DNA of 40,955 bases, from assembly GCF_016803135.1 (NCBI RefSeq), contig NZ_JAEVFE010000013.1, forward strand, positions 1 to 40,955, given 5' to 3'. Position 1 is the stretch's first letter; each line of letters begins with the position of its first letter. The notes beneath the pieces were generated by a model. That model made no database searches, had not been told where the DNA came from, and worked only from the letters and a program-made list of their open reading frames with translations. A program made the position numbers and the translations under genes. The stretch comes from Altererythrobacter sp. C41. Lineage in GTDB: Bacteria; Pseudomonadota; Alphaproteobacteria; Sphingomonadales; Sphingomonadaceae. Below are positions 8,983 to 17,232 of the stretch, piece after piece.

Positions 8983-10013
8983 GGACGCGCCGCCTGCCAC
9001 GCAGTCACTTCAGCCTCCACTTCGGGAAGCGACATCAGCAGCTCCTTAATCGCCGGCACATCGAGCTGCTCGGCGTTGTGCGAGTGAAAATCCTGATAGT
9101 CGTGCGTTTCCTCCTCACCTTCGCTTACATACGCGTTGTAGTGAAGATCGCGCTCGTCGAGCTGTAGGCGATAGTAATCGCCGAGATCCTCAGCGCTCGA
9201 CAGCTCCTGTGCACTTGCGAGGGTCTCGTACAGCTTCTCCGCATGGCGCCACCCGATGACACTCACGGCGTGGTCGGGAACGCCAAAGAGTTCCTTCAAG
9301 GCAGTAACCAGATCTGCGATCGTGGATGCGGGCGCCTTCTTTATAAACAGGTCACCCTGCCGCGCATGATCAAACGCAAAGCGCACGAGCGCTACGCTAT
9401 CGCGCAAAGGCATGAGAAAGCGAGTCATTTCGGGCTCTGTCACCGTAATCGGCTGACCTGCCTTGATCTGTCTGATGAACAACGGAATGACCGAGCCGCG
9501 CGAATACATGACGTTACCGTAACGCACGCAGCTGATCGTCGTATCAGCATTGCTGCCAATCTCGCGCGCTGCCGACTGCGCCAGCTTTTCCATCAAAGCT
9601 TTCGACATGCCCATTGCGTTGATCGGCATCACTGCCTTGTCGGTCGAAAGACAGACGACACTCCGAACCCTGCTTGCGAGCGCAGCTCGGATAACATTTT
9701 CCGAACCTAGAATATTGGTGCGAACCGCCTCAAGGGGGAAAAATTCGCAGCTCGGGACCTGCTTTAATGCCGCCGCATGGAAGATTGCGTCAACGCCAGC
9801 AACGGCTCGATCGACACTGCTACGATCGCGAACATCGCCGATATAATATCGGACTCGTCCATCCTTGATCTGATTGCGGAGCGCATCCTGCTTCTCCTCA
9901 TCACGACTCAAAATTCGGATCTCGCCTATGTTGTGCGATAACAAATCGCGCAACATAGTCTTTCCAAAGCTCCCTGTCCCCCCTGTAATCAGAACCGAAT
10001 TGATAGAAGACAT
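8979..10013 (-). CDS. capE: CapE/WbjB: UDP-GlcNAc 4,6-dehydratase/5-epimerase
   Basis: A 344-residue extended short-chain dehydrogenase of the FlaA1/CapE group, catalysing the first step from UDP-GlcNAc to UDP-L-FucNAc. Visible motifs are VLITGGTGSFGK for NAD(P) binding at residues 7-18, HAAALKQVPSCEFFPLEAVR near 85-105 and STDKAVMPINAMGMSKALME near 125-145. In the last, the usual YxxxK tyrosine is replaced by methionine (MGMSK), as in the family. It is the first gene of the minus-strand capsule operon, with GCGGAAAA before the ATG and a 505-bp gene-free region upstream. Helical-filament CapE enzymes and the pseudaminic PseB are close relatives; the capF and capG neighbours decide for CapE. 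Confidence 0.9.
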   Translation of the reverse strand: MSSINSVLITGGTGSFGKTMLRDLLSHNIGEIRILSRDEEKQDALRNQIKDGRVRYYIGDVRDRSSVDRAVAGVDAIFHAAALKQVPSCEFFPLEAVRTNILGSENVIRAALASRVRSVVCLSTDKAVMPINAMGMSKALMEKLAQSAAREIGSNADTTISCVRYGNVMYSRGSVIPLFIRQIKAGQPITVTEPEMTRFLMPLRDSVALVRFAFDHARQGDLFIKKAPASTIADLVTALKELFGVPDHAVSVIGWRHAEKLYETLASAQELSSAEDLGDYYRLQLDERDLHYNAYVSEGEEETHDYQDFHSHNAEQLDVPAIKELLMSLPEVEAEVTAWQAARP

Positions 10014-10518
10014 ATTTTCCGCATCAACCTTTTCTTCAATGATTCACTATAGGTACTATAGAAACTCTTCGACATCCGTCGCAGAGCCTGTCACTCTCCG
10101 CGCCTTTGTGGTGTACCATCCCTGCCGACGACCACTGCAGAACCAATGTGCCATTTTAGTGTATGCTACGATCTTTGGACTAGATTGCGAGCGCATGCCG
10201 GTCTCGCCGTGGAGGCACGCAATAGATATTTTGAACGATTGCGCAAATCCTCACGCTTGTCAGCGCGGTGACGCGTGTCGTGAGCACGCTCAAGCACGCG
10301 CGATTGCGGTCTCGCGCTTCCGACCATGACCGGTGCAGGCCGGTGCGCCACACCGTCACGTCAATCCGCCGAGGAAAGTTTCCCGCCTGCTGCCTTCTCT
10401 TTTCTTGACCTGGTGAGGTATGGTTGGAAGAAAGCGAGGAACGCCAGTGATGATGCGCCGCTGAATAGTTTGGCGGTTCGCTTCGCCTCAACACCACCGA
10501 TTATCAGGAACGTAGCAA
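10014..10518. promoter_or_regulatory. divergent intergenic region between capE and the plus-strand export genes
   Basis: These 505 bases contain no convincing gene; the short open frames on both strands match no family I recognise. The region must hold promoters for the minus-strand capsule operon and the plus-strand polymerase/export genes. Near capE, CTATAG-GTA-CTATAG (10047-10061) forms a symmetrical element. On the minus strand it contains TATAGT, a near-consensus -10 hexamer about 40 bases before the capE ATG, but the matching -35 is weak. For the plus-strand gene AGGA lies 9 bases before the ATG at 10519. No JUMPstart/ops element was recognised. The promoter assignment is tentative. Confidence 0.45.
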
Positions 10519-12018
10519 ATGGCGACACAGGTTCCCACGCAGTCTCGTCGCAAACGCTCGCCACACCGCAGAGTGATCGAAGGACTTACATCTTCACGCG
10601 CACGCGCGCGCATTCTATGCGCATTTCTGCTGGCTGTATTCTTTACCGGCGGCAGTTCGCGGCCCGATATGCAATCGCTAGTTTTGCTTCGGCCCATCTC
10701 GTTATTCGTCCTAGGCTACGGCTTACTCACGCTCTCGCGCAAGAGTGTTCGCAATCATTGGCCGCTCGTCACCATTGCGATCGCGACTGTCGGGTTGATG
10801 ATACTTCACCTCTTCCCGCTACCGTCCGAATTGTGGCAAGCGCTCCCCGGACGCGAGATAATCGCCGAGATCGATGAACTGCTGGGCCTCGTTGGTACAT
10901 GGCGCCCATTAACACTCGATCCTCAGGCAACCCGCAATGCACTGATGGCGCTTGCGCCCCCCTGCGCCGCTCTTGTTTTGGGAATCCAGCTTGATAAACG
11001 CCAGCATGAGACATTGCTGACGTTTGTTCTCAGCCTAGGAGCGCTCACGGCCGTTTGGGGGTTGCTGCAGCTGATGGGTAGTCCCCGGGGACCGTTTTAT
11101 CTTTACAGTATAACTAATTACGGCTCCCCTGTGGGACTATTCGCTAGTCGGAATCACCAAGCGGTATTTCTCGCCAGCCTGATTCCGCTAATGTACTGCT
11201 GGAGTCATCTCGCTCAAGGATCCTGGAAGGACCTACGCACCAGCAAGGGCAGGCGTGGGAGCATCGCGGTCGCCGGTGTTCTCCTGCTTGTTCCACTCGT
11301 TCTTTTGACGGGCTCGCGCGCCGGACTCCTGGCACTCTTTCTTTCGATATGTGTGACGGCAGCTGTGATCGCCATCACCTCGTCTGCCCCCGGTAAGCGG
11401 CACGGACGAAGTCCTTCGGCGTCAGCCCGCATTGCGCTCCCGATCGCGGGGGTTCTCACTATCGCGGGGCTTGCTTTTGTTACGATCAGCCTGGGACGCG
11501 ATCAAGCCTTCGAGCGATTAGTCGGCTCGGATCCCGTTGCCGACATGCGCGTCGACATCGTCCCCACAACCTGGCACATCGCGGTAGAGAACTTCCCTTG
11601 GGGCACCGGTATTGGTTCGTTTGACGACGTGTTTCGCATCTACGAGCCAAATACGCTTCTCATGCCTCAGTATGTAAATCACGCCCACAACGACTTCCTC
11701 GAAGTGTTGATGACCGGCGGGCTGGCGGGCGTTTTGATCATGGCGACGGCGATTGTATTCTTCGCCGCTCAGACCTGGGCGATCATTCGAGGTGGACGTA
11801 CGACTATCCGTGCCAACATTTGGCCAGCTGCAGCACTGACCGCACTGGCGATCCTGTTCATCGCATCGCTCATCGACTATCCCCTGCGGGTCCCGGCAAT
11901 GGCGAGCTATGCAGTTTTACTCGCGATCTGGGCTAGCAAGGGATCATACGTGGCGGATCCCTCGGAATACGGTCGACACGATCCGCGGATGGGCCAACGC
12001 TCCGAACAGAGCTCCTAA
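10519..12018 (+). CDS. O-antigen ligase/Wzy family membrane polymerase
   Basis: A 499-residue inner-membrane protein with about 11-12 hydrophobic helices and the Wzy_C (PF04932) signature. The glycine-serine-arginine segment LLTGSRAGLLALFLSI lies near residue 255, and the large periplasmic loop ends in PQYVNHAHNDFLEVLMTGG near 390-410, where H-x-H-N-D-x-L-E is the hallmark of WaaL/Wzy enzymes. It either polymerises the exported repeat units or ligates polymer to a carrier. It heads the plus-strand export set (Wza-like and Wzc-like follow), which favours polymerisation of exopolysaccharide. The locus also has an EpsG-like protein at 2471-3436, so the division of labour is open. The basic N-terminus (RRKRSPHRR) fits a cytoplasmic start. 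Confidence 0.8.
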   Translation: MATQVPTQSRRKRSPHRRVIEGLTSSRARARILCAFLLAVFFTGGSSRPDMQSLVLLRPISLFVLGYGLLTLSRKSVRNHWPLVTIAIATVGLMILHLFPLPSELWQALPGREIIAEIDELLGLVGTWRPLTLDPQATRNALMALAPPCAALVLGIQLDKRQHETLLTFVLSLGALTAVWGLLQLMGSPRGPFYLYSITNYGSPVGLFASRNHQAVFLASLIPLMYCWSHLAQGSWKDLRTSKGRRGSIAVAGVLLLVPLVLLTGSRAGLLALFLSICVTAAVIAITSSAPGKRHGRSPSASARIALPIAGVLTIAGLAFVTISLGRDQAFERLVGSDPVADMRVDIVPTTWHIAVENFPWGTGIGSFDDVFRIYEPNTLLMPQYVNHAHNDFLEVLMTGGLAGVLIMATAIVFFAAQTWAIIRGGRTTIRANIWPAAALTALAILFIASLIDYPLRVPAMASYAVLLAIWASKGSYVADPSEYGRHDPRMGQRSEQSS

Positions 12019-12094
12019 TTCACAGAAGCCTGGGCTTGCTTATCGAAGGCGCTCCGGTAAGTGCTCGATACAGATGCGATATTGGACGAAGAGA

Positions 12095-12805
12095 ATGTCA
12101 ACAATCAGGTATTTCCTCGTCTGCCTTACGGCGGCCAGCCTACTTGCCGGATGCGTCGGCAAGGATCGTTCCGTGGCGATGGCGCCTGGGATCGAGTTAA
12201 CCGACCTCGACAGCCTTCCGCCTCCCGATGGGGGCTACGTTACCCGCGTGCAGCCTGGTGATCAGCTCGAGATCACGGTTCTCAATTCCGAACCGCTGAG
12301 TGGTACTTATATCGTGGATGATCAGGGAAATCTGGATTTTCCGTTGGCCGGCGCCATCAACGTCGAAGGGGAATCCGCAGCGGGCGTCGGTGAGAAGGTC
12401 GCGCAGCGGCTTGCAGGCAGATTTCTCCGGGACCCCAGTGTGAGCGTGATTCCCGCGGAGTTGTCGCAGCCGACAGTGTCGGTCGGCGGGGAGGTCGAAA
12501 AACCCGGAGCTTATCCGGCCCGACTTTCTCGGACGCTCGCACGGACGATCAACAACGCCGGCGGCCTAGCAGAATACGCCAAGTCGGATGATGTCGTGGT
12601 GATGCGGACCGTTGGCGATACAACCTACATAGGTGTCTACAACATCGAGGCGATTCAACGCGGCAACTATCCGGATCCGCGGATTTATGCCGACGACATC
12701 GTCACGGTCGGCGATTCTCCGGCGCGCCGACGGCTCGATACCATCCTGCAGTTCGTACCCCTGCTGACATCGAGCGCGATCATGATCGATCGCCTTGGCA
12801 ACTAA
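12095..12805 (+). CDS. Wza-like polysaccharide export lipoprotein
   Basis: About 236 residues, beginning with a lipoprotein signal peptide whose lipobox is SLLAGC, so the mature protein would be anchored in the outer membrane through cysteine 20 or so. A Poly_export domain follows (VQPGDQLEITVLNSEPLSG, then DDQGNLDFPLAGAINVEG) and then a SLBB-type repeat (PTVSVGGEVEKPGAYP, ARTINNAGGLAEYAKSDDVV). The family forms the outer-membrane exit channel for capsule or exopolysaccharide. The frame is open from 11909, but the signal peptide fixes the start at ATG 12095 or, less likely, 12074. It is shorter than E. coli Wza and lacks the C-terminal amphipathic barrel helix region in recognisable form. The Wzc-like gene follows within 20 bases. 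Confidence 0.85.
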   Translation: MSTIRYFLVCLTAASLLAGCVGKDRSVAMAPGIELTDLDSLPPPDGGYVTRVQPGDQLEITVLNSEPLSGTYIVDDQGNLDFPLAGAINVEGESAAGVGEKVAQRLAGRFLRDPSVSVIPAELSQPTVSVGGEVEKPGAYPARLSRTLARTINNAGGLAEYAKSDDVVVMRTVGDTTYIGVYNIEAIQRGNYPDPRIYADDIVTVGDSPARRRLDTILQFVPLLTSSAIMIDRLGN

Positions 12806-12824
12806 TCGGTCGAGAAGAAATCTA

Positions 12825-14975
12825 ATGACAGACGCAGTCATACATTCCGCACAGCCGGACACGGCCGAAGGTGCGGATGAGAGTTCCGGAGTCCTCGCGT
12901 TCGAGCGGTACTGGCGCCAAGCCGTCAATTCCCGGCTTCTGATCGCAGGAATCCTTGCGGGAGGACTCGTGCTAGGCTTGCTCGTAACGTTGCTCTCCAC
13001 ACCCCAGTATCAGAGCACTGCAGTCATTGAGATTAGTCGCGCGACTGCGAACGTGACGAATATTGATCAAACGGAGATCGAGGAACTACAGGCCGACGAG
13101 CAGTATTTCCAGACACAGTACGAGCTGCTCGGTTCGCGTTTTCTCGCGGAAGCAGTGGTGGATGCAGCCAACCTGACAGCGTCGGAGCCGTTTCGAGATG
13201 CCTTCGCCGACGATCCCGAAGCCCCGTTAGAGCGCCGCGAGGCGGTCGAAATTCTTCTGGAGCACATTAGCATTGAACCTGTACAGCTTTCCAATCTCGT
13301 AAATGTACACTTCTCTAGCCCTAGCCGCAGCCTCTCTGCCGAGATCGCGAATATCTGGGCGGAACAGTTCCTCGCGGCAAACTATGAAAAGCGTTTCGGC
13401 GCGAATATCGACGCCCGGCGGTACTTGCGCGATCAGATCGCTGAATTGCGGGAACGGCTCGCCCAATCAGAGAAGGAACTGGTCGATTACGCAAACGCGA
13501 ACCAGATCGTTATCGTCGACACGACGGTTAACGATGACGACAGCAGCAGCGCCGCACGATCGCTGATTGGGGATACGCTTACGACCCTCAACCAAGCGTT
13601 GGCACAAGCGACCGCAGAAAGGATCGCCGCTGAAAGTGCGTTGAGGGCGAAAGCCACTTCGACTGAAACACGCGTAGCGTCGAGTCAGCTTCAGAGCATG
13701 TTGGCCGCGGCTGAGGCGAAACTTGCCAGCCTTAACGCAAATTTCGGCCCGGAATATCCGGAAGTTCAGGCCGCCCAATCCGAGGTGGAAGCGATTCGCG
13801 ACTCCATCGCATCTTCGCAGGGCCGCGATATTTCGGGGCTGGAGGCGGCGTATCGCCAAGCACTTAACGAGGAGGCGGAACTACAGGCTCGAGTACAGGC
13901 CGTTCAAGATCGGTTCCTGTCGCAGCAAGGTGGCGGGATTCAGTATGGAATTCTGAAGCGTGAAGTGGACACCAATCGGCAGCTCTACGACGCGCTCCTG
14001 CAGCGTTCCAAGGAACTGGAGGCCGCGGGCGCTGGCAAGAACAATATGACCCTAGTTCAACCTGCTCTGCCAGCGGACGAGCCCTACAAGCCTTCGCTAG
14101 TCTTGAATCTGGCGCTGGCACTGCTCGCCGCTACGGCCGCCGCCGCCGCCGTTGTCTTCCTTCGCGAAACGATGGATCGGACGATTCGGGATCCCAATGA
14201 TGTCCAGCGTCTGTTCGGCCTGCCGACACTCGGCCTCATCCCGCGCGTGGAGCAAGACGATCTGCTCGAGGAGCTTCGTCGGCGCAGTTCAGAGCTTTCG
14301 GAAGCCTATGTCGCGGCTCGCTCGAATATCTCATTCCTGACACCGCAAGGTGCACCGAAGTCACTGATGCTTACCAGCACCCGGCCGAACGAAGGCAAGT
14401 CGCTGACCTCGGTCGCGATCTGCCGGAGCTTTGCCCAGTTGGGCAAGCGGACGCTGCTGATCGATGCCGACCTTCGCAACACGGCCCTCGTCGATTTCCT
14501 CGGCAAGCAGGCATCGAAGGACGCTGGCTTGAGCAGCTTGCTGGTCGGTGGAAGCGAACCTCAGGCGGTCACCATATCGATCGAGGAACATGGATTTGAC
14601 CTGATCCCAAGCGGGATGATGCCGCCGAATCCCGCCGATCTTCTCGCGACCGACGGGCTTGCTCAGTTGATCGCGAAGCTCGAGCAGAGCTACGACTTTA
14701 TCCTCGTGGACGGCCCGCCGGTGCTCGGCCTTGCCGATGCGCTGGAAATCTCCACCGCAGTCCAAGGCGTGGTCTACGTCATCGAATCCAACGATGTCAA
14801 AATCCGCGCCATTGAGAACGCCCTGCGCCGCCTGCGTGCGGCCAACGCGAAGGTCTATGGTGCGATTGTGACCAAGCTCGACGACCGCAACTCGGCCTAC
14901 GGATATGGCTACGGATATGGCTACGGATACGGCTATGGTGAACCCGTAGACGATGCGAATGCCGCACGCGCCTGA
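12825..14975 (+). CDS. Wzc/GumC-like chain-length regulator fused to a BY-kinase
   Basis: About 716 residues. An N-terminal Wzz domain is flanked by membrane helices near residues 35-55 (LLIAGILAGGLVLGLLVTLL) and 425-445 (LVLNLALALLAATAAAAAVV). A long coiled-coil periplasmic part, including the GNVR region, lies between them. The cytoplasmic tyrosine-kinase domain has Walker A STRPNEGKSLTS near 520, Walker A' TLLIDADLRN near 545 and Walker B DFILVDGPPVLG near 630. The C-terminus carries seven Tyr-Gly pairs in a row, the presumed autophosphorylation cluster. The family couples phosphorylation cycles to polymer length and export with Wza. ATG 12825 (GAGAAG 7 bases upstream) is preferred to 12795, which would overlap the previous gene. 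Confidence 0.88.
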   Translation: MTDAVIHSAQPDTAEGADESSGVLAFERYWRQAVNSRLLIAGILAGGLVLGLLVTLLSTPQYQSTAVIEISRATANVTNIDQTEIEELQADEQYFQTQYELLGSRFLAEAVVDAANLTASEPFRDAFADDPEAPLERREAVEILLEHISIEPVQLSNLVNVHFSSPSRSLSAEIANIWAEQFLAANYEKRFGANIDARRYLRDQIAELRERLAQSEKELVDYANANQIVIVDTTVNDDDSSSAARSLIGDTLTTLNQALAQATAERIAAESALRAKATSTETRVASSQLQSMLAAAEAKLASLNANFGPEYPEVQAAQSEVEAIRDSIASSQGRDISGLEAAYRQALNEEAELQARVQAVQDRFLSQQGGGIQYGILKREVDTNRQLYDALLQRSKELEAAGAGKNNMTLVQPALPADEPYKPSLVLNLALALLAATAAAAAVVFLRETMDRTIRDPNDVQRLFGLPTLGLIPRVEQDDLLEELRRRSSELSEAYVAARSNISFLTPQGAPKSLMLTSTRPNEGKSLTSVAICRSFAQLGKRTLLIDADLRNTALVDFLGKQASKDAGLSSLLVGGSEPQAVTISIEEHGFDLIPSGMMPPNPADLLATDGLAQLIAKLEQSYDFILVDGPPVLGLADALEISTAVQGVVYVIESNDVKIRAIENALRRLRAANAKVYGAIVTKLDDRNSAYGYGYGYGYGYGYGEPVDDANAARA
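14898..14939 (+). repeat. 12-bp tandem repeat encoding (Tyr-Gly)7 at the kinase C-terminus
   Basis: The coding sequence contains TACGGATATGGC-type 12-mers: two exact copies and then a diverged third, altogether seven TAY-GGN codon pairs. Synonymous variation (TAC/TAT, GGA/GGC/GGT) in a 12-bp period indicates growth by duplication of a two-dipeptide unit and makes the tract a candidate for slipped-strand length change. Each 6-bp step keeps the frame, so length change would alter only the number of phosphorylatable tyrosines. Confidence 0.85.
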
Positions 14976-16140
14976 GGCACGGCCAAGCCGCCTGCGCCTG
15001 GTGCTGGTGGTTCTGGTATTTCCCGTTCTGGCGGTTCTTTCCTTCGCGCAGACTCTGGCTATCGTGGGCGAGGACGGGCAGCCCGACAAGGCGGCGGCAA
15101 TCGCACCCTGGGATGGTTCGGCACGGGCTCACTTCGCGAAAGCCGCGTATCAGGGTCAGCTCGCCCAGAATCCTGCAGCAGCCGAGCCGCCGGCCGACTG
15201 GATCGTGGATCTCGCTCTCGAGGCTTATCAGCGCCAACCGCTGGTGCCCGGCGCGCTCGCGGTAATCGGCGCTGCGCAACCCGATGGCGGGAGCCCCGCG
15301 TTCTGGGGCGCAGCGGCCAAGATCAGCCGCCGCGACACACTGCTCCAAGGCATGCTCCTCAACTTCCACCTGCGAGCGGACGATCTCGACAGCGCCATCC
15401 GCGTTCTCAATCAGATTCTTCAAGTTCGGGTCGAGCAGCGGCCGGCTGCCTATGTGGCGCTGACGCAGGCGCTTCGTGATCCGCGTTCAGTGGAAACGTT
15501 CGTGGAAATTCTCGGGACGGGGCCCGACTGGGCCAACGGCTTCCTCGTTACGGCGGCGCGCGACAAAGACGCGCTGGGAAATCTCGGCCTCGTCCGGCAA
15601 CGACTACCCGATGACGTTGTCGACCCAAACACCGACCGCAGGCTCGTACACGCCTTCGCCAGTTTCGGGGAGCTCGATCTCGCCTACGATCTCTACGCGG
15701 ACCTGTCGACGCAGCGTACCGATGAGGGCGGCGGCTGGAGCTCGGAGATCCCCCCGTTCGACTGGACTTTGGCAGACCAGCCCGGCTTTCGCGCCCAGGT
15801 CATCGGCGGGGAGGAAGAGCTTCAGCTGACGATTGCGCGTGGCAAGGGCGGCGTATTCGCGAAACGGATCCTGCCGGCGCAGTCGCACGCACTCAGCATC
15901 AACGGGCGACATGACCTGAAGCCGCAGCAGCAGGCAGACAGGCTGGAGATCGCGGTCGCGTGCGTTGGCGGCGACGGCCCGATTGCGCAGGAAAACCTGG
16001 CCGAAGGGAAGATAGCGCTCAACGCCATTCTTCCGGCCGACTGCGGGTTCGTAGAGATTTCACTTTCGGGTCGGGCGTGGTCGTATGGCCAACGTATCAC
16101 CGGCAGCATTGCGCCGCTCACCATCATCGCTAGCGAGTAA
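14953..16140 (+). CDS. uncharacterised membrane-anchored protein of the exopolysaccharide operon
   Basis: A 395-residue protein I cannot assign to a named family. A short basic N-terminus (RPSRLRL) is followed by one hydrophobic segment (about residues 16-33, VLVVLVFPVLAVLSFAQT), so it is either anchored in the inner membrane or secreted. The middle part (about 40-250) is helical with alternating Ala/Leu patterns resembling degenerate TPR-like repeats (LDSAIRVLNQILQVR, FGELDLAYDLYADL). The last 130 residues look like a beta-rich domain (ELQLTIARGKGGVFAKRILP, GFVEISLSGRAWSYGQRI). It overlaps the Wzc-like gene by 23 bases, so it is very likely coupled to it and works in assembly or export. An alternative start is ATG 14959. 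No catalytic motif was recognised. Confidence 0.75.
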   Translation: MRMPHAPEARPSRLRLVLVVLVFPVLAVLSFAQTLAIVGEDGQPDKAAAIAPWDGSARAHFAKAAYQGQLAQNPAAAEPPADWIVDLALEAYQRQPLVPGALAVIGAAQPDGGSPAFWGAAAKISRRDTLLQGMLLNFHLRADDLDSAIRVLNQILQVRVEQRPAAYVALTQALRDPRSVETFVEILGTGPDWANGFLVTAARDKDALGNLGLVRQRLPDDVVDPNTDRRLVHAFASFGELDLAYDLYADLSTQRTDEGGGWSSEIPPFDWTLADQPGFRAQVIGGEEELQLTIARGKGGVFAKRILPAQSHALSINGRHDLKPQQQADRLEIAVACVGGDGPIAQENLAEGKIALNAILPADCGFVEISLSGRAWSYGQRITGSIAPLTIIASE

Positions 16141-16211
16141 CAGGCTTTTCTCCCCAGACGATTGCAACGCTAGCCTCGATCTAGCGCGCTTGAAACAGGT
16201 AGGTGAGAGCA

Positions 16212-17225
16212 ATGCGCAAGGTCCTCGTCACCGGCAGCGCCGGCTTCATCGGCTTCCACTTGTCCAAGCTGCTGCTTGAGGAAGGTTTCGCCGTCGTTGG
16301 CTATGACGGCATGACCGATTACTACGACGTCAGACTCAAGGAACGGCGGCACCAGATGCTGCTGCAGTACGAGCATTTCAGCGCGAACGTCGGGATGCTG
16401 GAGGATTTCGACAAGCTCTACGCGCTCGCCATGGCGGAGCGGCCCGACGTGATCGTCCATCTCGCGGCGCAGGCCGGAGTACGCTATTCGCTCGAAAACC
16501 CGCGCGCCTATATCGACGCCAATATCGTCGGCACGTTCAACGTGATGGAGTGCGCACGCGAGCTCGGGGTCGAGCATCTGCTCATGGCCAGTACGAGCTC
16601 GGTCTACGGCGCGAACGAGGAGATGCCGTTCGACGAGCGCGAGAAGTGCGACACGCAGCTTACGCTCTACGCCGCGACCAAGAAGGCAAACGAGTCGATG
16701 GGGCACAGCTACGCGCACCTGTGGAACCTGCCGACCACGATGTTCCGCTTCTTCACGGTCTACGGCCCTTGGGGCCGTCCGGACATGGCGCTGTTCAAGT
16801 TCACCAAGGGCATTCTCGAAGGCACGCCGATCGACATATACAACCACGGCGAGATGTACCGCGACTTCACCTATGTGACGGACCTGGTGCGCGGAATCCG
16901 CCTGCTGATCGATGCCGTACCCGAGCGTCCCGAGAGCGCCGCGGATATCGCAGAATACGACAGCCTCTCGCCCGCAGCCCCGTTCCGCGTGGTCAATATC
17001 GGCAACAGCGACAAGGTTCGCCTGATGGACTTCGTCGAGGCGATCGAGGCCGAATGCGGGCGCGAAGCGGTGAGGAACTTCATGGACATGCAGAAAGGCG
17101 ATGTCCCCGCCACCTGGGCAGATGCGACGCTGCTGCAGGAGCTCACCGGTTATCGCCCGCAGACCAACGTGAAGGAAGGTATCCGGCAATTCGTTGGCTG
17201 GTATCGTGACTATTACGGCGTCTAG
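16212..17225 (+). CDS. UDP-glucuronate 4-epimerase-like NAD-dependent epimerase
   Basis: A 337-residue extended short-chain dehydrogenase. It has LVTGSAGFIGFHLSKLLLEE for NAD binding at the N-terminus, STSSVYGANEEMPF near 125 and LYAATKKANESMGHSYAHLW with the YxxxK pair near 150. RFFTVYGPWGRPDMALFKF near 180 is characteristic of UDP-glucuronate 4-epimerases (LspL/Cap1J type), which interconvert UDP-GlcA and UDP-GalA. ATG 16212 with AGGTGA 5 bases upstream is chosen; an in-frame GTG at 16203 is an alternative. It is the last plus-strand capsule gene, ending 7 bases from the converging wecC. No UDP-glucose dehydrogenase is in the window, so UDP-GlcA would come from elsewhere. UDP-glucose 4-epimerase activity is less likely given the PWGRPDMA motif. 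Confidence 0.82.
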   Translation: MRKVLVTGSAGFIGFHLSKLLLEEGFAVVGYDGMTDYYDVRLKERRHQMLLQYEHFSANVGMLEDFDKLYALAMAERPDVIVHLAAQAGVRYSLENPRAYIDANIVGTFNVMECARELGVEHLLMASTSSVYGANEEMPFDEREKCDTQLTLYAATKKANESMGHSYAHLWNLPTTMFRFFTVYGPWGRPDMALFKFTKGILEGTPIDIYNHGEMYRDFTYVTDLVRGIRLLIDAVPERPESAADIAEYDSLSPAAPFRVVNIGNSDKVRLMDFVEAIEAECGREAVRNFMDMQKGDVPATWADATLLQELTGYRPQTNVKEGIRQFVGWYRDYYGV

Positions 17226-17232
17226 GGAGCGG

